From the NCBI GenBank assembly GCA_021234155.1, contig JAJEKV010000027.1, positions 6,198,623 through 6,262,622 on the forward strand: DNA of 64,000 nucleotides, read 5' to 3'. The position numbers were made by a program, and so were the translations under genes. Shown here one piece after another: positions 43,667-57,499 of this stretch. The notes under the pieces are model-generated. The model ran no database searches. It saw only the letters and a program-made list of their open reading frames with translations, and was not told the DNA's origin. Origin of the DNA: Isoetes taiwanensis (taxonomy: Eukaryota; Streptophyta; Lycopodiopsida; Isoetales; Isoetaceae). Within the stretch, counting starts at the first letter, position 1, and each line of letters starts with the position of its first letter.

Positions 43667-46600
43667 CTAACAACAATAATAGCAAATTGTATTATAAATA
43701 TTTCACTAGGAAAAAGAAAAAGCAGTTGTAAGGGCTCAAAAATCATATGATTTGTCTAGCGAACCTGAAGCACGAAGACAAATAATTTGAAAATGAGGAC
43801 CGTTGGTTAGACTCTACTAACATAGAGACAAGTTTGATGTTACATGCAAATTATAGAGAATGAACAACAACATTGTGGAAATAGTTCTAGTGGTGTGCCG
43901 AAGATCTTACACAAGATGACACCAAATTTTTTGAACTTACGAGCATCATATATAGCTACTCTTTATCTACATGTTTGTAAGGGCATAACGGGTTGTAACT
44001 AGGAGATACATTAATGTACATGGAAAGGCATTCCTACGACAACTGGCCAAATGATAACTTCGCGTTCCTTCTAATCCAATTTTTCCAAGTTGCTAAGCAA
44101 TCCATGTTCACTTCAAAAATGAGAGCTAACCATGTATATGATCAAAACTAAAGAACGAGCAATGCCTTTACCAACCTATCAAACCTAAACTCTTGCACCC
44201 ATCCAATTCTAAGGGACACAAGTTATAATGTTTGAAGAAAATGTCCTTGTCCGTTAGAATCAAATTTATGCCATGAGAGCGAAAAGCACTATAATAAATA
44301 AAGTGCTTTTGTATGCTAATGGGAATACTTTTGAGCTATAGAGCATCACCATTACGGAATAACTTTGTACAATGTGGGTCCTTAGATACATTATTTAGAA
44401 AGTGATTTCAAGCAAAATCAACTATTGAGTATTATGTTTCTTCTTACAAAGGATGATGTGTGAATGTTACACATTAAATCATTTATCATGGACTAAATGA
44501 CAAATCCTCAGAGTGTAGAGACTAATTAGATATTGTGCATGCTAAATAGGTACAAAAGCTACTATATTTTTTATATCCTAAGCTTCCAATTTTAATATGT
44601 TGCACTTTAATCTTCTTACATTTTTTACACTCATTATTGTTTATATAGAAGCTAAATTGAACCTTAGGCAAGCATAGTAGAACACAAAGAATTATAGACA
44701 ACTTATAAGGGAAGAAAGAAATGGCATGTGCACTTGGAGTAGACATTTGAACCTGCAACATTGAAAGTAAGTAATCCTAATGTGGTGGTTCAAATGAGGG
44801 TTTGGCAAATGCATAAAGATATAAGAAGGCGAGTGCTAACAAAACTGGAATGAATGATAAGGTAACACACCTTGATTGAACTGAAGAGTGTGTTGAGCTC
44901 CAATTCAATATGCAATAGTGGAGTGGAACAAGCGAATTAGAAAGGAAGAAGGGATGAGCATTGAATGGTCATAAATGAGACAAGTAATGGAAATTCTATT
45001 ATTGTGTCCCTACAAACCGCCCCTTCTCAAAAATTTAGAGTTATTGCATATGGTCCTGCCGACCAAAAAAAAAAAGCTTCAAAAATAGAAAAGAGAGTGC
45101 TTCAAAAGGAAATTATGGGTCCACACTATCTTTGTTATTTGCTTTGTGATTCTATTGTCATGTGATGTACTTTCAAATTTTTGTGAGTCACCAATAAATT
45201 GTTCTTGCAAATGGTTCAATAGGCAGCATCTTCATCACTTTTCTTGTTTTTTTATAATTTCCATCTAGGCCACATGTTCATTATTTGCTTATTTTGCTTA
45301 GAACGTCCAAAAGCTTTGGGAATTATTGAGGGAAAAAATATACCATTTTGTAAATTAAAATTCCTTTGGAATTAGTGCGAGATTTCAAGGGTTTGTCATG
45401 CACTAGCAACCTCAAACCAAAATAGGATCTATATCGGTTTCAAACCCATATGGTCAAAACAATAAACTAGAAATGGATTTGGAATATAGATATATATCAA
45501 GTGATATATCGTATGGGCAATTTGTAATACATGTTTCTGCCATCAGTTTGCATCGTAGAGGTGGCATGAGAAGGGTCGTTCAGATTATTGATGGGGCATG
45601 AATAGGGACATCAAAATTTAGGGTATACTATCCCGGGCCTTAATTACAACAAGAATTTGATATGGTCCATAGGGTATGGGATAAAGCCTTGAAGAGATTG
45701 GGGCCCATTAAATAATGATTTTCATAAAGGATCTACTCTTTTGGTGCATTGGTTAGCACTAGGGGGGGGACGGGAGGAGACAAAGGGGAGGGGTGCTTAG
45801 TGCATAACATTTGGTATCGAGCAAAGGTTCAATTCCTCGTGGCAACAGTGTGTTCCACGTGCCCAAGCATCTTAAGGAAGAAGAGGAATTCATATGGTTT
45901 GGGTGCATATTCATAACGGGTGACTCACGCAGAGAGCTGTTGGATAGGCATATTCACCCCTTATTCCTTAATCTACCGTCACGTAAAGTTCCTCGTTTGT
46001 GGGGTATGCAAAGTACAAAATTTGCTATCTTGGTATAACAAGATTTGCAAAATACTATAAGATTTCAAAGAAAATACTATATGGTGTTAATTTTATGCGT
46101 GCCAAATATAATTATAAGGGCTCTCGGCGCCCTACGTCACCCAGTGTGAATATGCACCCAAACCAAAGGGGGTTTAAGGGGATTTTAATTTAAATGTGTT
46201 GGACCCAATGATTGTGTTAATTAATGTTAATGGTAATTATGTGTTGGTTGTTATCTTAAAAAAAATTTTGGGCCCTTCGGGCCCTAACAAAAACAAACAT
46301 TTATCTATGTGCACTTAGTTACACATTGACCAAAATGTTAAAGAATACAACTTTGCATACATAAAACACAAGTATTTAGAAAACACCATTGTTATTTTCG
46401 TCCTTGTCAACTTCAAATTTAAGAATGTGATTTAACATTCTCTCTAGTTTACACCCCTTACTCCAAAACTATAGCGTTGTACAATGTTCACAATAAAGGA
46501 TGCCATTCCCAAGGTAAACAAACCTTCTTGAAAGCATTACAATCCATACCTAAGAACCTATCTCTTGAAAATCATAAAGTTTAATCATTGTTATAAACTT

Positions 46601-47620
46601 TGATACAAGCACCTTAGATACAAGCACCTTCAATGCTTTCGAAGGGCACATCTAGCCTTACTTTTCAAACAATTAAAACAAAACTCACATTACAAAGGCA
46701 CTATCTGAAACCTCGCTTTTTATGCATATTTAAAATAGAATCTTGCTGATGAAGAAATCGCGTTGAAGTGGTTCAACCCAAATAATCCAAAATGTTGAAT
46801 GGTATGACGGATGCAAGAAAGAAATAGACATTATTAAGAAATAGACATTAATATCATAATCAATGAGAGACCAAATAAGATTGCTTATCTTGAATGGTTT
46901 CCTCGGACCAATGCTATAACTCCTCGCTCCCAATACCTTTGTGCATTTCAAAAAATCGTCTTAGCCACCAATAAAAACCTGGCCGATTATCGAAGCGCTT
47001 GCTTCTGGAAGTGCTTATACGCATGTTTCTTTGCTAATTGGGCTTCTTAAATAAGAAGTCTCTTTCAGCGCCACAAATTCCCAGGCGGTTAGCAAAGGCT
47101 TCATGTGTGCGCTTCAACGCCACCGACTACGAGAGCAAAGCAATAGCATGGTGGGACGGGAATTATACAAACAAATAGTAGAGTCGGAAAGAACTTGTAG
47201 AAGAAACCATGTCAAAACATGATTGGCACTAAAACTTGGAGTGCATCAAAAAGCGTAAAATCTCAACAACGAGAAAACTTATGTTGGCCGATTTGAAGAT
47301 GAATAAGCTACAAACATTTGTCGATTAATAAGCAAATGCGGTTCGGGAGCGACCTTTGGTGCGGCCGAAAACAAAAGCTCACAAACAAGTCCCAACGTCC
47401 ATGCCCATCTCTGCGACTCAAGGCCGAAACCCCCACGAAACCCACAAGGCCCACGAAATCCATAGCTACAATACCTCCGGGTCACCTAGAGAAAGAGAAT
47501 CCGGGCATCTTTGCGGAAATTGTGAAAGCGTAACATGCGGGAAGAGACTGCAGGCGACCTAAGGCCCCGCCCCTGCGTGCCCTTGCTACGCCCATGTCGG
47601 TGGAAAGGGTTTGAACATAC
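43667..47620. other. AT-rich region upstream of SBEI
   Basis: No protein-coding gene is supported. It includes a SINE-like repeat near 45740 and a GC hairpin GGGCCCTTCGGGCCC (about 46268-46282). If SBEI has an upstream leader exon, this is probably its first intron. Confidence 0.4.
45735..45860 (+). repeat. SINE-like dispersed repeat (also at 47950-48045)
   Basis: The sequence TTTTGGTGCATTGGTTAGCA, followed by CTAGGGG, occurs here and at 47998-48022. Both are preceded by the similar block GATTTTCAT(A/G)AAGGATC. Downstream, the copy here has GGTTCAATTCCTCG at about 45825. The GGTGCATTGGTTAGCA and GGTTCAATTCC words resemble Pol III A and B boxes, so a tRNA-derived SINE family is likely. The second copy lacks the B-box part. 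Confidence 0.55.
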
Positions 47621-47715
47621 CTTGAAGCTGCCGGATCTCGCCAGAGTGGTAATCTACTGGCGTCTACGCAAGAAGAATCTCGCTCAAAGCCATTGCCTCA
47701 CCAAGCCCTAGATAA
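47621..47715 (-). other. Possible 5'UTR exon
   Basis: The minus strand has TTAGGGTTC and then GC-richer sequence ending in a strong donor CTTCAAG|GTATGT (exon end 47621). A short upstream ORF (MALSEILLA) is inside, so the exon would be non-coding. It could be the leader exon of SBEI, whose first recognised coding exon follows an acceptor 3.9 kb downstream. The link is an inference. Confidence 0.25.
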
Positions 47716-48272
47716 CTAAAAAAAGAACCCTAAAATAACCTGGCTCGATGCTTGCATGCTCGATTTGGGATAGTTTTTGAAATCATAGTTGTAACCATTG
47801 AAAAATGCCACTGAAAGTATCGTGATAGTATGCGCACTCTAGATGTACTAATTAGTACGTCTCATCAAATACGGTCATCAAATCATATAAAAACCTTAGG
47901 AAAAAAAGTACAAAAACACAAAGAAAACCCCCTGTTATTATGCTACATATGGAGGTTGAGGCCTATTGGATAACGATTTTCATGAAGGATCCGCGATTTT
48001 GGTGCATTGGTTAGCACTAGGGGCTTAGTGCATAGCAAGATTTTTGTTAAGTTTTTGTAAGAAGTTTTAAAAAGTTGCCTAAAACTGCTAATAAAAGCAC
48101 AATCAATGAAATAAGTGAGATATCTATGCATTTATTATAAGAACTAATTAGGTGCTACTGCATTTTCGAGAGAACCTCTTTAGAATAATATAAAAATCAT
48201 CGATGGAATAGTCCTAAAGAAATCTAGGAGAATCTTAAGGGAATCGAGGTAATGCAAAGCAAATACCTAAAA

Positions 48273-48570
48273 GTAGAGTTCACTACAACAACATATTGAG
48301 ATACTTGTATTAGACAATAGGTGACGACAAGTTGAAAGAGTTTCTATGCATGCAAAACAATTATCACAGAGTAGAGCTTTAGGAGTCACATCAGTCGCAC
48401 TTGTTTAGGATGTGTAGAGTTCACTACAACAACATATTGAGATACTTGTATTCGCACTTGTTTAGGATGTGTAGAGTTCACTACAACAAGTTTCTATGCA
48501 TGCAAAACAATTGTCACAAAGTAGAGCTTTAGAACTAGTCACATCAGTCGCACTTGTTTTAGGATGTGTT
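48273..48570. repeat. Nested direct duplications
   Basis: The block GTAGAGTTCACTACAACAAC, followed by ATATTGAGATACTTGTATT, occurs at about 48273 and 48416. The block TTTCTATGCATGCAAAACAA occurs at about 48341 and 48491. CGCACTTGTTTAGGATGTG(T) occurs three times. The order shows successive overlapping duplications. Confidence 0.85.
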
Positions 48571-48840
48571 GGTGGGCCCGATGCTGTGGAAGTAGAGGGG
48601 GCCAATGGTATCACTTACCATTTGGAAGGAATTAGAACAGGTACAAAAAGCCTTTCTGACCTAAGCACTTGGAGTCAAGTCCATAGTCCCACATCGGATT
48701 GTTCTGCAACAAACCGAATTTCTACGCCTTCAAAGAGCTTCTCTGGAATGTCATATCATCTACTGCCAAAAAGTGATAAACATGGGAGATTCACGTCTGC
48801 CAAACCTCACCTACACACAATTTGCATTTCTTCATATTGA
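48496..48840 (+). CDS. Unrecognised ORF, 114 aa
   Basis: The ORF opens MHAKQLSQSRALELVTSVAL and continues through VEGANGITYHLEGIRTGTKS to a stop at 48840. Its composition is protein-like, but no family is recognised. The start lies inside a duplicated repeat block, so the first 25 or so codons derive from repeat sequence. It may be a gene fragment or chance. Confidence 0.25.
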   Translation: MHAKQLSQSRALELVTSVALVLGCVGGPDAVEVEGANGITYHLEGIRTGTKSLSDLSTWSQVHSPTSDCSATNRISTPSKSFSGMSYHLLPKSDKHGRFTSAKPHLHTICISSY

Positions 48841-49472
48841 TATGAAGATTGAAATGGTTCTGTAATCATGGTTCAATTTCATGAGTTCTTATGAAGGGAC
48901 CAAATAAGAAATTAGACCCATATACACCCTCTATATATGTACAGAACAGTTCTAGGCCCGGAATATTGTATAAATATTGTATATGGCATCCCACATACTA
49001 AGAAATTGAACCGTTAAATTAACACCCACCCGCCTTCCCCCAACCCATGATTGTTTTTGCTGACATTCGTACACGGCGTCTAGTGGTAGGCGAAGTAACC
49101 TATATACACCTCTTTTCATAACCTTTGCAATGCCATTTATTTCTAACAAACAATTAACTAAAACTTTCTATAAAATGAGTCCCGCCTAATGATGGCTAAG
49201 ATCGCCTGAAATCAACATTGAACGGCTCTTCAGTGACTCTACTATTTGGATATTTTGAGGCTGGTTGGTCTTACACTACGAGCTTCGATTCCCTTGTTTA
49301 TTTTGAGTGATGTCTAAGCCCTCAATATTCAACTTAGAGAACATCCTATGTAAGTCCCAGCCATTCAGTAAAGTAATTTTTAATTTTTTTCCCAACCATT
49401 ACAAAGTAATTTTTAATTTTCTGCCAGTCTTTGCTCATGGAAAAGGGTTAGTTATGGGAGAGTTGGCCTTAC

Positions 49473-49759
49473 CATCGAATCCACCGGGAAGCCATCCTAA
49501 TGCTTCATAACTGGGGACACCCCATTTCAAATTCCTGGCAGGACCATGCTGCAGGAAGAACTCAAGATTAGGATTTTGTCCTGTATGATTTGCTGATTGA
49601 AGCCCGATCTAGGAAGCTTAAATCGATACAAACCATAAATCTAAAAACTCATTGTAAGATAATCAAAAGGAGTGGTTTCATTTATTCAACAGCATTTGTG
49701 CTTTCTGACCTGGCAAATCTTGGGTGTGAAGAAATTCCTGCGCATCTAATCTAAATCCC
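49473..49759 (-). CDS. Two exons of an unrecognised gene
   Basis: Minus-strand exons 49759-49710 (GFRLDAQEFLHTQDLP) and 49580-49473 (QNPNLEFFLQHGPARNLKWG then VPSYEALGWLPGGFD) have consensus sites: acceptor TTGCAG, donor CCAG|GTCAGA, acceptor CATACAG, donor GATG|GTAAGG. Their phases join in frame. The peptide looks strongly like real coding sequence, but I do not recognise the family. The gene must continue on both sides, yet the space upstream is limited by the 3' end of RPS23 at 50191 on the same strand. It may therefore be a partial gene, or have its first exon in the 430-bp gap. Whether these exons connect to SBEI downstream is unknown. Confidence 0.5.
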
Positions 49760-50190
49760 CTGCAATTGCGCCTTTAAGTCCCCCTCTACTTAGATTACAT
49801 CCTTGTGGAAGCGTACTTGGTGATAAGGCCTTTTACTCGGTGGAAAGACAATTTCATACATGCACAGAATTTTGCACTTCAGATATTGTGGCATTACCAT
49901 GCTCAATGCTGTCGAATAACACATACAAAAATAAACTAGAATTGCATGGAATAATCCATAAGTGCAAAAGCGCAACTAGATAAAATCAACGGCTTGAAAC
50001 AAGGACATGGCAAAACTCTTCAACAGCAGGGCAGAAGAAACAGCACAATCTGGAAACTCATCTAGGTTCTACATTGGTAATCAACAACACATGCAGATTA
50101 TCTGGCTGTTTTGCAATTGTTGTCTCTCTGCAATACTTTGAAATACGATTTCATAAGTAGATCTCAGGATAATTTACTTGAACTTCATAA

Positions 50191-50895
<705 letters not shown>

Positions 50896-51353
50896 GGCTG
50901 CTTGCTGATGCCTGCGACCTCCTCTCCTCCGACGCGCAGAAAGCCCTAAAGCTCTGAAGTCCTAACCCTAATCCTAAACCCATACATCCAATGTACCCCG
51001 TATTGTACACTAATGGACATCGTATATCAGAATGTAATCTTAAACGTCGCGCAAAGTCACTAGAAACCGGAGGAGGATACTTTTACACTGGATTGGGGGA
51101 TCTAGGACCGAGAGGTGTGATTTCGGAGGACGAGATCCTTCGGAGGTGTGATCTCGGAGAACAGGATCCCACCTTACTGCACAGTAACTGTGCAAAATTT
51201 CTATCCTTTACAAGACAGGCATGCGCTGGCGTTGCCGCCGCATTAGTTAAATGCTAAATGATTTTAATAAATTAGGTTTTAATATATCATAGATTTGATA
51301 AAAATAAGGAACGTGCATAGAAGAGCCTCGATCCGCTTTTTTCGGTCGCCAAT

Positions 51354-52290
51354 ATGCCGCCTAAAGACAAGACAGAGAAAAAGGGCAAACAGAAATCTTG
51401 GACTAACGAAGCAGCTACAGTGGTGGATGTCAACATTTCTGACCAAGAAACTGAATTCGTTGTAACAGAAGAAAAACCGAAATCTCAAGAAATCGATGCT
51501 ACAGTGACGAAATTTCAAGAAAGCGATTCCGAAATCTCAAGAAATCGATGCTGCCGCTGTGCTGTTCAAAGCAGACGAAAATCAGATTGGAGAGTTGCTT
51601 GTGGGTGATGCGTCAGTTCCTGGTATGTTTGTGAAAATTCTGAATGCAGTAGAAACTCTGAGAGCACAGGTGACTAGTTTGCAAAAAGAGAATTGTCAAT
51701 TGAAAACAGAATTGATTTCTTTGCGTGAGGCAGTAACAGAAGCTAAGCAAGCAGTGGTTATATCACACCAAGAGATCAAGGATTTGAGAGCAGTACAGAG
51801 GGATGTGAAAGATTCTAAGCCAGATGAATTAACAGCTGACCATATCGTGGAAGAAGTGGAGACTAGAGTATCCACTCTTCTAGATGAAAGGGCAAAAGAA
51901 GAACAGGCACGGGCATATCGTCAATTAAATCTGAAATTAACTGGTTTGGCTGAAGATGAACCGGAGGATGTGGCTAAAACGGTAAATGAATTCTTTAAGG
52001 ATGTAATGTTCTTGCACGATCCTGGTGTTCAAAGCTGCAGAAGAGTTGGGAAAAAGCTAGAAGGTAAGCCTAGGCCTGTAATCATACGCTTTCGAGATGT
52101 GGAAGCTCGAAATAGAGTCTTGCATACTAGAAGTGCTCTGAAAGGGCAAAAGCTATGGATAAACGAGGATCTAACTCCCAAGCAGCAAATGGAATTGCGG
52201 AGTTTACTGACTGAGGTGAAGGAAATTAAAGCGATGGGCAAACTTGCATATATCCAGGGGGGTAGAGTTATAGTGCGTGATCGCTTCTAG
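51354..52290 (+). pseudogene. LINE ORF1 with one frameshift
   Basis: The first frame opens MPPKDKTEKKGKQKSWTNEA. Around 51540-51560 the reading passes to a second frame (51559-52290). That frame holds a long coiled coil (residues about 30-75, LQKENCQLKTELISLREAV) and then a domain with QLNLKLTGLAEDEPED, SCRRVGKKLEGKPRPVIIRF and LKGQKLWINEDLTPKQQMEL. This layout is that of LINE ORF1 RNA-binding chaperones. The break near codon 65 is the only obvious lesion. Confidence 0.75.
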
Positions 52291-55260
52291 GAACTATTAT
52301 CATAGGATTGGAGAGATCAATGGCTTTGAGAAAGTGCATACGCTATGGAATGAGAAAAGAGGAGTTAGAGGGAGAGGCTTTGGTGGCATAGCTTGCTTTG
52401 CGCGAAAACAGGTTTGTAAAAATATTACAGTTGTTAAGGCTAGCAGGCACAACCAGTTTATGTGGATTGAAATTAAAGGAGGGGCCTCACTTATATATAT
52501 TGCAGCAGTTTATTTTGCTCCCTTAGTCTCTGGAGGGATTTATGATGAAGAAGATTTAAGTTTGAATGACCCGTGCACTCACTTGGCAAATGATATAGCA
52601 GAATTTAAGCAAAAAGGCATAGTATTTTTGATGGGGGATTTTAATGCAAGGGTGAAAGATTCCCAAGCAAATGTTTTTCTAGGAGATTTGGATAATATTT
52701 GGCTAGATGAAATTCCTGCTAAAAGTATTGGTTGGGAGAGGACCTCTGCAGATTACGATAAAAATTCTGTGAGACATTTGATATGGTGATATATAATGGA
52801 ACAAACCAATTCCCCAAGACTGATGTTTTCACTTGTAATACCCCTCAAGGTTCTAGTGTTGTGGATTATGCTATTGGAATGCCAGATACTGCCGCTTTGC
52901 TTAAAAGCTTTCAGATATTAGATCAGCCAGATTCTGATCATGCTTTATTGAGCTTTACTTTGGAGATAAGAGCTCCAAGACATCAATCATGGAAAACACA
53001 AGGTGGTAAGTTGCGCTTGTGTTGGAATAAGCGAGGGACTTTTCAGTAAGAAATGAAGCGGTTTTGGGAATTTGAATTGGCCGAAAAGGCTAGTAGAAAC
53101 AGAATCAATTGTTTCTGTGAGATATTGCTGAATCTGCCAGGAAAAGGTTTTGGGCGTACCAAAGGGTATATGCATAAGAGAAAAAACCAAGCATGGTGGG
53201 ATGTAGGCATCCAAAGCTAGAGCATTATTTTAATACTCTAGATAAGCGAGAAGCACAAAAATGTTGTTCAGAAATTTCACGCTTCATAAATGCGGGCATT
53301 GTGGCAAAGAAATGGCGACAACGTTTGTTGGGCGTCTGAAGAAAAGACCAAAAACTTAAGGAACCGATTCTGACAAAGGGGTGCCTACGGGAAATTTTTA
53401 GACGGGACCTGTTTGAATATGTTAAGGATCGTACAGTATGTTCGGAAGTAAACCATTTGGAGAGGTGAGTGAACAAGTGGGATATATTCTGGTGATGATA
53501 TTGCATTGTCTCTTAAAAAAAGATGTCTAATGGCAAAGCAAAGGGATTGAAGGAATGGCGATAGAAATTTTGAAATAGGGGGCGTGCAAATATGCATAAG
53601 GATAGCTAGAATGTTTAATTGACTTTAAATGAGGGTTTTCAGGAGAAGTGGTCTATGAGCTGGTTAATACCTATATTTAAAATTTGGAGATAGAGATCGA
53701 GTTGAGAAATTATAGAACCATTATGGTCGGTAACACTATGGCGAAATTATTTGGGGCTGACATTGGAGAATAACATTACTTGGTAGGCGAGATGAACATG
53801 GGAAGAGGTCCTTAATGCAGGGCGGGGTTCGGAAAAAATCATTCTCTTGTTGACCATTTGCTAACATTGCGAGTTCTTCTTTGAAGGGGCAAAAGGGGTC
53901 AAAAATACATTTTCCTTTGCCCGTAGATTTTACAAAGCTTTTGTGAGGTGTCAAGGCAAAAAGTTGAGAATAAGGCTGGAGAATTTGCATGTGCCACATC
54001 AACTCCTAAATGGGTAGCTCGTTTATATGAAAAGGTGCTTATTGAATTATCCTTCCCAATGGATGGAGATTTGGCAAAATAGAAAGCAATGTTGGGTTAA
54101 ACAAGGTTGTCAGCTATCTCCTACACTCTTGATTTGTTTATTGATGAATTAGAGGAATGGTTGGAGAGAGAGGAAGGAGTTGTGGGGTGAGATTAGAAAT
54201 GATATATGATTAAGGCATTGTTCTATCTTTGATGGCGTTGTCCTCCTCTCGAGAAACGAGAAGATGGGCTTCCAGCGATTATTAAATCTTTAGAATCTTT
54301 TGCCATGAGAGGGGGAATGAAAAGAAAATGAGTAAAACCAAAACTATGGTGGTAGGAAAAAGGCAGTTGATACATATGAGATTTGAAGGGGCAAGAATTG
54401 GAGCAATTACACGGTATAAATATCTTGGAATAGATTTCACAGTGATTACAAATGGAATGTGGGGGTTGAAAAAGAATATTTGGAGGTTTCTGAGCTTTAT
54501 CACGATGTTTTAGTATGTGGAGAAATATGGAAGTAAAGGAGTGGTTCTTGCCAAAACTTATGTTGAACCTTGGTACAACCGGTGGTTTTATATGGATGCC
54601 GGTTTGGGGGCGGGGTTAGCAAGAAATAAATGGGCTAAGATTGAGAAAATCTGAGAAAAGGTTCTTATTGCAAGAATTGGGCGTAAAGGTTCAAACTCCA
54701 TATGAAATGATGTTGGCTGAAGTGGGTATGACTCCATTTTAGGCTGAGCGCTATACCAAACACTTGGTTTTTATAATAGGGCGATATATATGGGCCGAGG
54801 GCTCTAAACAAAGCATCAAGCCTGGTAGAATCCCCGATCAGTGGTTGGCCATAATGGATGGTACCAACAACTTGTTTCATGGTCGGGAATGGTGGGGCAT
54901 TAGTCTTACGGACCGCCGGATCTTGATGTGGGCTTATGGGATTTGGTAGTGGGAGAACATGGAAAAAATTATGGAGCCAACCACGAGTTAAGATGGAGTT
55001 CTATCGAAATGAAGTGAATCCAATGTTGGTTTATGGGGAACAAGATTATTTACATGCACGTATAGGGATGAAGAAGAGACAACTTATATAAAAATGAGAT
55101 TAAGTAGCCATCATTTAGAGATAGAAGCGGGGAAGAGGGAAGATACCACGGGAACTTGATTACATCGCTAACTGCTGCGGGAACCTCAAATTGAAGATGA
55201 GCATCATGCCTTTTTGAAATGTAATATGTTTCGCTTACTGTGAAAAAACATGGCATTGAT
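52277..55260 (+). pseudogene. LINE ORF2 (endonuclease, RT) decayed
   Basis: The apurinic-type endonuclease is partly readable: GIVFLMGDFNARV at about 52615-52655, then in a second frame FTCNTPQGSSVVDYAIGM and DSDHALLSFTLEI, which hold the catalytic GDFN and SDH motifs. The N-terminal third is missing. Downstream RT-like words occur among many stops (for example NYRTIMVGNTMAKLFG near 53710), and a C-terminal IEDEHHAFLKCNMFRLL lies near 55200. No intact catalytic RT box is seen. Confidence 0.8.
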
Positions 55261-55799
55261 GGGATTAATTTCTCTTCGAGTTTCTTTCATTAAAACCAAC
55301 ACTTCTAGGAGATTTTCTCAGAGTGGTGGGAACTCAAAAACTCTAGATTTGAACCAATATATTGACAAGATCGAGGCTCAAGGCCTCGTTTAGTTGTTTA
55401 TGTCGCCTATGGACCTGGGGGTCTCAAAGGGCGTGACAAATAAATAAATAAAATAAATAAATAAATATTTGTGGATAACGTTAGCAATTAATGGTAGCTT
55501 TATATTTGTTTCTTGCAGATTTTGATTCTTTTGTTATGGTTTAATGGGCTTATATTACTGTTGTACTTGTTGATTTAATCGCATTAAATATCAAAGATGA
55601 ATTTTAAAGTTCAGATCATTACATAACAGAAATTTACAAAATAGATGTCCAATGTATTTTCATCTTTGTGTATACTATTTGCGTGTTAATGAAGAGCAGC
55701 GTGGGTCATTGTTTTTATCAATAAGAAAGTCATGTTATGACAATATTATGGGAGAATATTATGTTAAAGATGAAGAGAAAGATTTTGTATTGTTCAGAA

Positions 55800-57440
55800 T
55801 TAAGGCGTAGCTCGAGAGCAACTTTTATAACACTCATTTGGATGTGGATAGATTGGAGCCCTATGTCGATCTATATGATGACATACAGCAGCACAAACAG
55901 TTGGGCAAGGTTATGTTGCTTGGCGACTTTAATGCACGCATACGGGGCGAAGCGGGTCCCAAAATTTGAGCCCCGCGAGGGCGTCTTGCGAGTTGAGCCC
56001 CGAGAAGGTGGCTTGGTCAAGGATATCGAGACGACAACCATATTTGGCGCTATATGGCGGTTATTGTTATTCTTTGGATAGTGTCTTTGACCTGGTTATT
56101 TGTAATGGGTTGGCACAATGGCCATCTTCCGCCCCATTTGCACTTGTAGATAGGAGAACCAAGGGGCGGCTCCGGTAGTTGAAGCAGGATCAGCACCTAG
56201 TTACCCATTTTTCCATTGGAGCGGACACTCGGACGAGGAAGTGGACTCGGACCATCAACCCTCGTTCGTGCATCTCCATTGTAGGCTCCAGATTGCATCG
56301 CGCTCCAACACCCGAGGTGCCCGGTGCGCTGGACTTCTGACGTCTGAGGGGGACGTGCCCATTTTGCTTGACGTTCTTGCAACTCCCCACACTTCGCGGC
56401 AATGCGCTTTCCGGTGACTCACACAGCGGCGGCGGTGGAGAGATGCTTTTGGGAAAACGCTCACGGTGAACCTCGGGTGCTACCACCTTCCCCCAGCGGA
56501 TGGTTCGATGATGGCGTCCGGGCTCCACGCACTTTCCGGCAAGTCAGCGATCCCACCTCAGCCCAGGCCATCAGTCAATACCGCTCCTTCCTTAAGAACA
56601 AGAAAGCCATATACCTATAGAACCAAATGTTTGGTCTCTGGATCGGCACCCAAGACATTACGGGAGGGTCTTGAAACAAGGCTGCCCGACCCACGGGGAA
56701 CATCACCTGAACAATGGAGTGCGGTACTTGCAACAGCTTTATGACCCTTTCGGGGGCGGACACCGGTCCCTCCCAGAGATAGGCATGGCTCGGGTCATCA
56801 CAGAGGGGAATGTCATCATGGGCCTCCTAGCGTCTAGCTAATGGGAAGGCAAACTGATTTAGATGGCATGCGGTGACGAAATGAAATGGCGGGCCTCCAG
56901 GTTCCTATCCTCTCGGCATTATTCAATAAAGCATTGCAAGAAGGCTTCCCTCATGATGGACCACTAGTAGAGTTGTGCCCATATACAAGGCTGGACCACT
57001 AGTAGAGTTGTGCAGGGCAACTATCGCACTATTATGGTCGACTCTCTCTTTGCCAAAGCGTTGGTGACATCCGCCGTGGCAATATGGGCGTAAGAGGGAT
57101 GTGCAAGCTCTCATACATGCTGAGGGCTTTGCCGTGCATTCCACCATTGATCATATCTTCACTCTTCAGCACATTGATTGAGGATAGCGAGAATCACCGA
57201 CAAAACCCAGACCATTGTTGTTTTCGTGGAATTTCGCCCAAAGCTTTGACCGCGATTGCCACAGAACGGGTTATGGGACATCAGGGGCGTGGGGACCCCC
57301 TTTGACTTCGAGAATGCGATTATATAGGCTATCTGAGGCATGCTCGAGGGCCGTATGATCATGATGGCCGTGTCGGTAGTATTGGAGTGCGTCCGGGGTT
57401 GCCCCTCTCCCCCACTCTTTGGCCTATACATTGACCATTT
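55800..57440 (+). mobile_element. Second LINE remnant (endonuclease and RT)
   Basis: EPYVDLYDDIQQHKQLGKVM followed by LLGDFNARIRGEAG (about 55855-55965) gives the endonuclease GDFNA motif. EEVDSDHQPSFVHLH (about 56238-56282) gives the SDH motif. ALFNKALQEGFPHDGPLVE (about 56915-56970) begins the RT. Stops and frameshifts are frequent. The GC-richer stretch 56150-56800 is part of it. Its RT start resembles the remnant at 31265-31770. Confidence 0.75.
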
Positions 57441-57499
57441 GGAAGATTGGCTCTACGAGAAGGCATGGAAGTCTTGGGCGCCCATCTCATGCATCTGAT

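Larger units (their letters stand above)
51300..55470 (+). mobile_element. LINE retrotransposon, inactive
   Basis: ORF1 (51354-52290), an ORF2 endonuclease (52277-53049) and a stop-riddled RT to C-terminal region (to about 55260) lie in order. The 3' end at 55437-55468 is an (AAAT)n-type tail. It lies about 0.4 kb upstream of the RPS23 start, in divergent orientation. The endonuclease lacks its N-terminal part, so an internal deletion joins ORF1 to ORF2. Confidence 0.85.

Noticed and set aside
45811-46038. 75-codon ORF at the SINE-like repeat
   Set aside because: It begins inside repeat sequence with Pol III-type boxes and has no protein similarity that I recognise.
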